From an uncultured Pseudomonadota bacterium (GTDB lineage Bacteria > Pseudomonadota > Gammaproteobacteria > Burkholderiales > Burkholderiaceae_C), in assembly GCA_900320815.1 (NCBI GenBank), contig ONTY01000206.1, positions 1 to 5,584 on the forward strand: a stretch of DNA of 5,584 nt. Direction: 5' to 3'. The notes under the pieces are model-generated. The model did no database searches. It was not told the DNA's origin and saw only the letters and a list, made by a program, of their open reading frames with translations. Both the position numbers and the translations under genes were made by a program. This document shows positions 1-4,592 of this stretch, in pieces. How positions within the stretch are numbered: the first letter of the stretch is position 1; every line of letters begins with the position of its first letter.

Positions 1-14
1 CATCTTTCCCGTAT

Positions 15-20
15 AGGAGG
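15..20 (+). promoter_or_regulatory. Shine-Dalgarno of the MFS gene
   Basis: A perfect AGGAGG lies 8 bases before the ATG at 29. This supports that ATG as the true start even though it gives the protein a longer N-terminus than is needed for the first conserved MFS segment. Confidence 0.8.
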
Positions 21-28
21 CTCTTTCC

Positions 29-1258
29 ATGTTTCTGAAGCTGACAAAGCAGTTCGGAAAGCCGATCTGCGCGGCGCTCTATGCCGTCTTCGCGGCGCTG
101 GCCGTAAAGAAAAAGCCTCTGCCGCTGCTGACGCTGTTTGCGCTGGCCGCTGGGCTGGCGATTGGCAACCTGTATTGGGCGCAGCCGCTGCTGGCGCACA
201 TGGCAGCGGACTTCGGCCAGCCGGCGGAGCGCGCTGGCTGCCTCATCGGCGCCACGCAGGGCGGCTACGCGCTGGGCGTGCTGCTGCTGGTGCCGCTGGG
301 CGATGTGGCGCAGCGCCGGCGCCTGATTTGCACGCTGATGCTGGCGGCGTCCCTTGCCTTGGGCGCATGTGCGGCAGCGGGCAGCTTCACGCAGCTTGCC
401 GTGCTGCTGGCGGGTGTGGGCGTGCTGACGGTGTCCGGGCAAATCATCGTGCCGCTGGCGGGGGAGTTGGCAGGGCAGGCGCAGCGCGGGCGCGCGGTGG
501 GCGCAGTGGTCTCGGGCATCACCGGGGGCATCCTGCTGGTGCGGCTGGCCAGCGGCGCAGTGGCGGCGGTGTGGGGCTGGCGCGCCGTCTATGTGCTGGC
601 CGCCGTGCTCAATGCGCTGCTGGCCGCCGCGCTCTGGCGCACGCTGCCGCCCCTGCCCGCGCCCGCCAGCCGCCCGTGGCTGCGGCTGCTGGTGGATGTG
701 GCCAGCGCACCGTTGCGCTACCGCGCGCTGCCGGCCATCTTGCTCATGGGCGGGCTGGTGTTTGGTGTGGCGTTCAACCTGTTCTGGACGGCAGCCAGCT
801 TCCTGCTTGCCGCGCCGCCCTTTGGCTACAGCACGTTCCAGATTGGGCTGCTGAGCCTGGCGGCTCTGACGGGCGCGCTGGCGGGCGTGGCGCTGGGCAA
901 GTTGCAAGACGCCGGGCTGGGGCGCCCGGCGCTGGGCGCCTTCATCGCGGCACATGCGGCAAGCCTGGCGGCAGCGGCGCTGGCCGTGCGCTCCATCGTG
1001 GGCATAGCCGCCTGCGCCGCAGTGCTGGCGCTGGCGGTGCAGGGCGTGAACATCCTCAACCAGACGCGGCTGTTCGAACTCTCCCACGCCGAGCGCAGCC
1101 GGCTGAATACGGCGCTTGTCGTGAGCAACTTCTGCTTTGCCGCCGCCGGCAGCGCGCTGGCTGCCTTTCTCTGGCGCGCAGGCGGCTGGCCGGCGGTGTG
1201 CGCTGCGGGCGCTGCCGCGTGCCTGCTGGCGCTGGTGGTGTGGCGCTTTTCAAGATGA
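29..1258 (+). CDS. MFS transporter, probable efflux permease
   Basis: A 409-residue inner-membrane protein of the major facilitator superfamily, expected to move a small molecule by proton antiport; the substrate cannot be told from sequence. It is almost entirely hydrophobic Ala/Leu/Val/Gly segments, consistent with about 12 membrane helices. Recognisable landmarks are GNLYWAQPLL (residues 46-55, first helix region), a motif A-like loop GDVAQRRR (91-98) between helices 2 and 3, a hydrophilic central stretch around 205-232 dividing the two halves, a weaker second motif A around 290-299, and NQTRLF (344-349) with SRLNTA (357-362) near the C-terminus. These match the family of bacterial MFS proteins beginning N-x-Y-W-A-Q-P-L-L. 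The start is set by AGGAGG at 15-20. It gives about 30 extra residues, moderately basic (KKK at 27-29), ahead of the first conserved helix. The gene is very GC-rich, ends in TGA, and converges on the hpnC remnant. Confidence 0.9.
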   Translation: MFLKLTKQFGKPICAALYAVFAALAVKKKPLPLLTLFALAAGLAIGNLYWAQPLLAHMAADFGQPAERAGCLIGATQGGYALGVLLLVPLGDVAQRRRLICTLMLAASLALGACAAAGSFTQLAVLLAGVGVLTVSGQIIVPLAGELAGQAQRGRAVGAVVSGITGGILLVRLASGAVAAVWGWRAVYVLAAVLNALLAAALWRTLPPLPAPASRPWLRLLVDVASAPLRYRALPAILLMGGLVFGVAFNLFWTAASFLLAAPPFGYSTFQIGLLSLAALTGALAGVALGKLQDAGLGRPALGAFIAAHAASLAAAALAVRSIVGIAACAAVLALAVQGVNILNQTRLFELSHAERSRLNTALVVSNFCFAAAGSALAAFLWRAGGWPAVCAAGAAACLLALVVWRFSR

Positions 1259-1273
1259 TTGGGTATTGTGTGT

Positions 1274-1296
1274 TTGCCCGCTTCTTTTGCGGGCAA
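1274..1296. terminator. Hairpin between convergent genes, possible bidirectional terminator
   Basis: A perfect 8-bp stem TTGCCCGC/GCGGGCAA encloses the T-rich loop TTCTTTT, starting 16 bases after the stop of the MFS gene. Position and GC-rich stem fit a transcription terminator for the transporter and perhaps for the opposing hpnC remnant. No T tract follows the stem on either strand, so intrinsic termination is not certain. Confidence 0.5.
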
Positions 1297-1311
1297 TGAA
1301 TAGTAGTTATA

Positions 1312-1340
1312 TGGAGTATATTTGAGTTTCTTATACTCCA
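1312..1340. repeat. Inverted repeat TGGAGTATA-N11-TATACTCCA
   Basis: Two 9-base arms (1312-1320 and 1332-1340) are perfect reverse complements separated by 11 bases. It lies between two convergent genes, 15 bases after the GC-rich hairpin. It could be a second, AT-rich terminator stem, a protein-binding site, or a relic of a removed element. No downstream gene start on either strand makes an operator role obvious. Confidence 0.45.
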
Positions 1341-1408
1341 CAGAAAGAGTTTGCATCACCCGCAAGATATGCTGGCAATCATGGTATACCAAGACAAAAT
1401 GCAGCGCC

Positions 1409-2219
1409 TCACATCCACAGGCTGCGCCACAGCAGCAGCGGCGCGGCAGTGGCGCGCAGCGTGGGGCGCTGCACCAGGGCGCGGGCGCCGAGGGCGCGCG
1501 TTTGCTCGAGCACGTTGAGCGCGCCAAGCACCGTCAGCCGCAGCTCCCAGCCAGCGCGCCCGGGCACCTGATGCACCAGGGCAGCGCCGTAGTCCATGAG
1601 GGCGCGCGTGCCAGCTGCCAGAGAGTGCAGCAGCGCCGCTACGCGCGCGTCATCGGGCTGCAGGGCGGGGATTTGTTCGCGCGGGCAGGTGATGGCGATG
1701 CCGTGCGCCACGCACTCGGCCAGCGGCAGGTAGTAGCGCCCGCGCGGGATGTCCACCGACAAGTCTTGCCAGAAATTGATGAGTTGCAGCGCGCTGCAGA
1801 TGGCGTCGCTTTGCTCGCGCGCCGCAGCGTCGTCCACGGCATACAGGTGCAGCAGGCACGTCTTGCTCAAAGGCGTCCAGCAGCGCCTCAAAGGGCTGCA
1901 GCGGCAGCGCAAAGCGGCGCATTTGCACCGCCAGCGGCTCAAAAATGTGCGGCCAACGCTGCGAGGGCGTGCTGCGGCCAGCGGCGGCGGCGTGCAGGTC
2001 AACGCGGTAGGCGACCAAGTCCGCCAAGCGGCGCACGGGCAGGGCGTCACCCTCGTCGGCGATGTCGTCAGCGCAGCGCGCAAAGTGATAGATGGCGGCA
2101 ATGGGCGCACGCAAACCCGGCGGGCACAGCCAGGAGGCAACGGGGAAGTTTTCCGGGTGCTCCACGGGCTGCGGCATCTCATACGCAAGGGCGGCTGCAG
2201 GGGTGAGGTTTGTTGTCAT
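1409..2219 (-). pseudogene. hpnC: Squalene synthase HpnC remnant with internal deletion and frameshift
   Basis: HpnC converts presqualene diphosphate to hydroxysqualene between HpnD and HpnE, supplying squalene for hopanoids. The N-terminal part reads from the ATG at 2219, with GAGGGG 5-6 bases upstream. It contains HPENFPVASWLCPP and the first aspartate-rich motif CADDIADEGD (DDIADE at residues 51-56), and runs to LLDAFEQDV at about 1857. The C-terminal part is in another frame from LLHLYAVDDAAAREQSDAIC through the second aspartate-rich region LQLINFWQDLSVD and GRYYLPLAE to the stop at 1409. In family members about 24 residues (a segment resembling TKTRYA...DYCRRSANPVGR) lie between EQDV and LLHLY; here a single base separates the two. 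This fits a deletion of about 71 bp that also shifts the frame. The lost block includes the conserved YC..SA.PVG region, so neither half should be active. hpnD and hpnE are not adjacent. The family assignment is strong; the deletion size is estimated from memory of homologues. Confidence 0.85.
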
Positions 2220-2222
2220 AGT

Positions 2223-2253
2223 CCCCTCTATTGTGCGGCGCAATATAGAGGGG
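2223..2253 (-). promoter_or_regulatory. Hairpin covering the hpnC ribosome binding site
   Basis: The arms CCCCTCTAT (2223-2231) and ATAGAGGGG (2245-2253) are exact reverse complements, and inner bases can add further pairs with a small bulge. On the minus strand the GAGGGG arm next to the start is the apparent Shine-Dalgarno of hpnC (ATG at 2219). In an mRNA arriving from the upstream gene it would be paired with CCCCTC. A TATATT -10-like hexamer lies inside the structure (2242-2247, minus strand) without a good -35. A transcript starting there would lack the distal arm and leave the site free. Regulation is inferred, and the gene below it is now broken. Confidence 0.4.
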
Positions 2254-2297
2254 GTGTAGATGCGTTGGAGAAAGCCGACAAGGCGGTGAGGCTGCTG

Positions 2298-3356
2298 CTA
2301 TTGCCGCCGCCGCTGCTGCTGCGCCTGAGCAGTCTGGAGCATGAGCGCAATGGCGCTGCGTTTTGCCTCTTGTGCCAATTGCAGCGCCGTGGCGCCTTTT
2401 TTATTCGTGGCGTTGAGATTGACGCCGTGCTCCAGGAGTTGCTGAACCACGTCAGCGCGCCCGTGCTGCGCGGCGTGCATCAGGGGGGTGAAGCCGTCGC
2501 GGTTGGCGCTGTTGGCGTCAGCGCCATGTGCCAGCAACAGGTGGGCGCTGCGGCTGTGCCCCCAGATGGCAGCGCGCGCCAGTGCAGTGTTGCCGCGGGC
2601 GTCGGTGGCATTGATATTGTCAGGATTTTGATGCAGCAATTTGAGGGCGTTGACGCCGTGGATCTCTGGCGCTTCTTCCAAAAGCCGCTCAGCGGCAAGA
2701 GCTGCGCCGCGCTCCAGGGTGTCGCCAAATGCCCGGGGCTGGCGTGGGTCATGACCCCAGGCGACAAAATATTCTGAGGCGGTAAACATTAAGGTATAGG
2801 TGCAAAAGACGGCGATGGCCGCCAGCATGGCTTTTTGCACAGTTTCACTTTTGAAACGTTCATAAAATCTCAGTAAAGCGTCAAAAGCGAGGGCGGCAAA
2901 AATGAATATGACTGGCGTCACGCCAATAGAGCGCAGCGCACTGGGCGAGTTTCCGTTCATGGAAAAAAATGCAGGCGCCTGGAGGGCGAAAAACCACGCG
3001 CCAAGCAGTCCGTAGCTGACGATGCGCCCGTCGTATGCGCGCTGCACGAGGCGGCGCCACAGAGCATGAAGAAAAAGAATAAATGAAGCCGTCAAGCCGC
3101 CAAGAAACAAGGCGCCGGTGAGTGGTTCGAGCTGCGGCACAGGGGGATAGTTGTGGCGCCAGTTCTGGTCGCCTTTGATATTGAATTGGCGCATGTGCAG
3201 ACCGATGGTGTGGCGCAAGGTGGCAGCAAGGGAAACATTTTTGTCTTTGCGCGCAAACACAGACACTTGCGAGGCGCGCCCGCTGAAATAGCCCGGATGC
3301 GTCGCATACGTCCACACCATTGGGGCTGCCGTGATGCAGGCGCACAGCAGATACAC
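2298..3356 (-). pseudogene. N-terminally truncated GT-C glycosyltransferase with C-terminal ankyrin repeats
   Basis: The frame gives 352 residues from a GTG at 3356. Residues 1-200 resemble the C-terminal half of a family 39/ArnT-like polytopic glycosyltransferase, which transfers sugars from polyprenyl-phosphate donors at the membrane. Visible are the tail of a helix (YLLCACITAAPMVW), the periplasmic-loop signature THPGYFSGRASQVSVF (19-34), FNIKGDQNWRHNYP (58-71), helices near 80-100, 113-131, 146-162 and 176-193, and NSPSALRSIGVTP (136-148). The catalytic N-terminal portion, with the first periplasmic loop and its acidic residues, is absent, probably 250-350 residues. Residues 232-345 are about three ankyrin repeats, clearest at DARGNTALARAAIWGHSRSA and RDGFTPLMHAAQHGRADVVQ, ending in a Gln/Arg-rich tail. 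Upstream of the GTG the frame stays open for 17 more codons to a TAG at 3408-3410, with no ATG and no convincing Shine-Dalgarno. I read it as a 5'-truncated gene. A short expressed product from the GTG cannot be excluded. Confidence 0.65.
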
Positions 3357-3384
3357 ACCAATGCTGGGCTCTGTTAAACCACCA

Positions 3385-3414
3385 TTGACATAATTTGCGT
3401 GATTATTCTATGTG
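3385..3414 (+). promoter_or_regulatory. Possible sigma70 promoter with perfect TTGACA
   Basis: TTGACA (3385-3390) is an exact -35 consensus. The best -10 on the plus strand is TATGTG (3409-3414) at 18 bases spacing, which is weak. A transcript would run into the region after jetD and antisense to it. No plus-strand gene follows, so this may be the remains of a promoter cut from its gene, or chance in an AT-rich patch. Confidence 0.2.
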
Positions 3415-3448
3415 GATGCAGTGCAAGAAAATCTCAGGAGGGGAAATC

Positions 3449-3465
3449 GCTGATTTAAAATCAGC
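3449..3465. repeat. 17-bp palindrome GCTGATTT-A-AAATCAGC
   Basis: Two perfect 8-base arms flank a single A. It sits about 95 bases after the jetD-like stop on the minus strand. It could act as a weak terminator stem for the defence transcript, or be a binding or recombination site. No T tract of note follows it on either strand. Confidence 0.4.
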
Positions 3466-3516
3466 AGATGTTGGCTTACAAATTTTTTACCGCAGTTTGA
3501 GTGCTATTCGTGGAAT

Positions 3517-3562
3517 CCACCTGTCTATGCGTGGGTGGCAAGGTGCGTAGCGCCAGCCTACG
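3517..3562. repeat. Short inverted repeats at the 3' end of the jetD-like gene
   Basis: CCACC (3517-3521) pairs with GGTGG (3534-3538), and CGTAG (3546-3550) pairs with CTACG (3558-3562); the second overlaps the TAG stop of the jetD-like gene. The stems are short and lack a T tract, so a terminator role is only possible. The GC-rich wording differs from the AT-rich bases just to the left. Confidence 0.25.
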
Positions 3563-4592
3563 TTAGGTTGTCAGGACGTTCCCTGGGATCTCCATCTGTA
3601 TTAAATAGCTGCTCCACACCCAAACTTTCCTGAGGTATCCAGTAGTTCTCGTCCCACATCGCGCAAATTGCATCGCACAATTGCGGAAGCCACTGCTTGG
3701 CACTCTTTGCATCGCCGTCTTTGCGCTTGACCCCACTTCGTTTTGTGCCGTGCTCAAGGATGAATTCGTAGAGGTTGACAGCAGGCTCAACCTTGATGGA
3801 GCTGTTTGCATTGAACCGCAGAGGGATTTCAATCCCCTCTGGATCCAAGTCTCCGAAATACAGCACGCCCTTCGCATGGCACTCACGCACTACCTGCTCA
3901 ACGGCGTTACCTTCGGAACTTGACTGGGAAGCGTAGGCATTGCCCACGCCGTAGGCGACAGCGGAGTAGCGGTGCGTGAGCATATTCCACTTCGCTAGGC
4001 TCCAATAGGTGTGGTTGTTCTCCACGATAAGAAGAGGGAGGTCGGGTAATCCGGACGCACAGTAGGCCAAGGGTGGTGCCACAAGAAAGGCGCCAATGGC
4101 CTTCAAAGGAAGGCGCCCACCAAACAGCGCTCCGTTCACCACTTTCTTGTCAAGAAATTTCTCGTCACCAAAAATTTCCAGCGCCCGTTCTCGCAGAGGC
4201 ACCAGCATGAACTTGCCCCGTCTGCGGCACAGCCAGTCGTTGATTATCTTCGCCCATGCAAGTTCTTGGGGTTTCAATTCCGTCCAGAAGCAAAGTTCCG
4301 GTTGCCAGGATATGCGCGACCAATCCTCTTGTGGCGGCTTTTCTTCTTGACGCACAAGAAGCACGAATTTTGGCAAGGGCGGATTCACTAGACGGTCAAA
4401 GCTGCTGGCCTGTTTTGGAAACTCAATCACACCGTCATGGCGCAAAGCCTCCAAGTCTTCAAACATGCTCGCTGCAGTTCTGGGATTATTCGTTTGTTCG
4501 GGGTGTGCTTCATTCCAGCAGCGACGCACATACTTCAACGGAATACGCTTGCCACGGAAACGTTCTATTGCCACGCGAAAGTCTTTAGTCAT
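3558..4592 (-). CDS. JetD-like Toprim nuclease subunit of a Wadjet-like SMC defence system
   Basis: A 344-residue protein resembling JetD (DUF2220 type), the subunit that cleaves DNA after an SMC-type complex has extruded it. In Wadjet systems this removes plasmids and other small circular DNA. The N-terminal 60 residues, including NNPRTAASMFEDLEALRHDGVIEF (in part a helix-turn-helix then a wing-like strand), look like a winged-helix region. The C-terminal half carries the Toprim signatures typical of JetD and topoisomerase VI A-like proteins: LLIVENNHTYW (187-197, acidic E191) and VLYFGDLDPEGIEIP (243-257, D248 and D250). A conserved-looking tail IPQESLGVEQL follows (319-329). All three metal-binding acidic positions are present, so the domain should be active. 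The ATG at 4592 overlaps the stop of the upstream SMC-like gene (ATGA), giving translational coupling. Base composition is plainly lower in GC than the left part, suggesting transfer. The fold and family are likely; the exact system type is not settled. Confidence 0.8.
   Translation of the reverse strand: MTKDFRVAIERFRGKRIPLKYVRRCWNEAHPEQTNNPRTAASMFEDLEALRHDGVIEFPKQASSFDRLVNPPLPKFVLLVRQEEKPPQEDWSRISWQPELCFWTELKPQELAWAKIINDWLCRRRGKFMLVPLRERALEIFGDEKFLDKKVVNGALFGGRLPLKAIGAFLVAPPLAYCASGLPDLPLLIVENNHTYWSLAKWNMLTHRYSAVAYGVGNAYASQSSSEGNAVEQVVRECHAKGVLYFGDLDPEGIEIPLRFNANSSIKVEPAVNLYEFILEHGTKRSGVKRKDGDAKSAKQWLPQLCDAICAMWDENYWIPQESLGVEQLFNTDGDPRERPDNLT
4589..4592 (-). promoter_or_regulatory. ATGA stop-start overlap coupling the SMC-like and jetD-like genes
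   Basis: On the minus strand, ATG (4592-4590) begins the jetD-like gene and TGA (4591-4589) ends the SMC-like gene. AGAGG lies about 10 bases upstream and CAGGG abuts the start, so re-initiation by terminating ribosomes is likely. The overlap argues for a fixed ratio of two subunits of one complex. Confidence 0.85.

Larger units (their letters stand above)
3357..3557. other. Gene-free junction between resident genes and defence module
   Basis: About 200 bases without a credible gene, visibly richer in A/T than the left part of the window. The GC-rich glycosyltransferase sequence gives way near 3360-3370. The stretch GGGCTCTGTTAAACC (3366-3380) looks a little like an insertion-sequence tip, but no partner end or transposase was found. 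A perfect TTGACA lies at 3385-3390, a 17-bp palindrome at 3449-3465, and smaller inverted repeats from 3517 to 3562. It most likely marks the edge of acquired DNA and the 3' end of the jetD transcript. Confidence 0.5.

Noticed and set aside
175..1299. Alternative plus-strand frame of 374 codons inside the MFS gene
   Set aside because: Its translation is low-complexity Gly/Ala/Arg sequence with no membrane pattern. The MFS frame has a strong ribosome site and family motifs.
826..1527. Minus-strand frame of 233 codons across the MFS 3' end and the intergenic region
   Set aside because: It is Ala/Ser/Pro-rich with no recognisable motif, and it overlaps the well-supported transporter gene and both hairpins.
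2301..2325. Triplet tract (GCC/GCT-type repeats) as a microsatellite or phase-variable site
   Set aside because: It is only three to four units of each triplet, encodes the Gln/Arg tail just before the ankyrin protein's stop, and any slippage by whole triplets would keep the frame.
1322..2777. Long plus-strand open frames running opposite to the hpnC and ankyrin regions
   Set aside because: They are Arg/Gln/Gly-rich translations without recognisable family motifs, typical of antisense frames in GC-rich DNA. The minus strand shows clear HpnC, glycosyltransferase and ankyrin signatures.
3366..3390. A complete insertion sequence at the junction
   Set aside because: GGGCTCTGTTAAACC has only a vague likeness to insertion-sequence tips. 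No transposase, second terminal repeat or target duplication is visible in the window.
3468..3500. Tiny plus-strand gene starting ATGTTGGCTTAC after a GGAGG-like sequence
   Set aside because: The frame closes after 10 codons and the purine-rich sequence lies about 25 bases upstream, too far to serve as its ribosome site.
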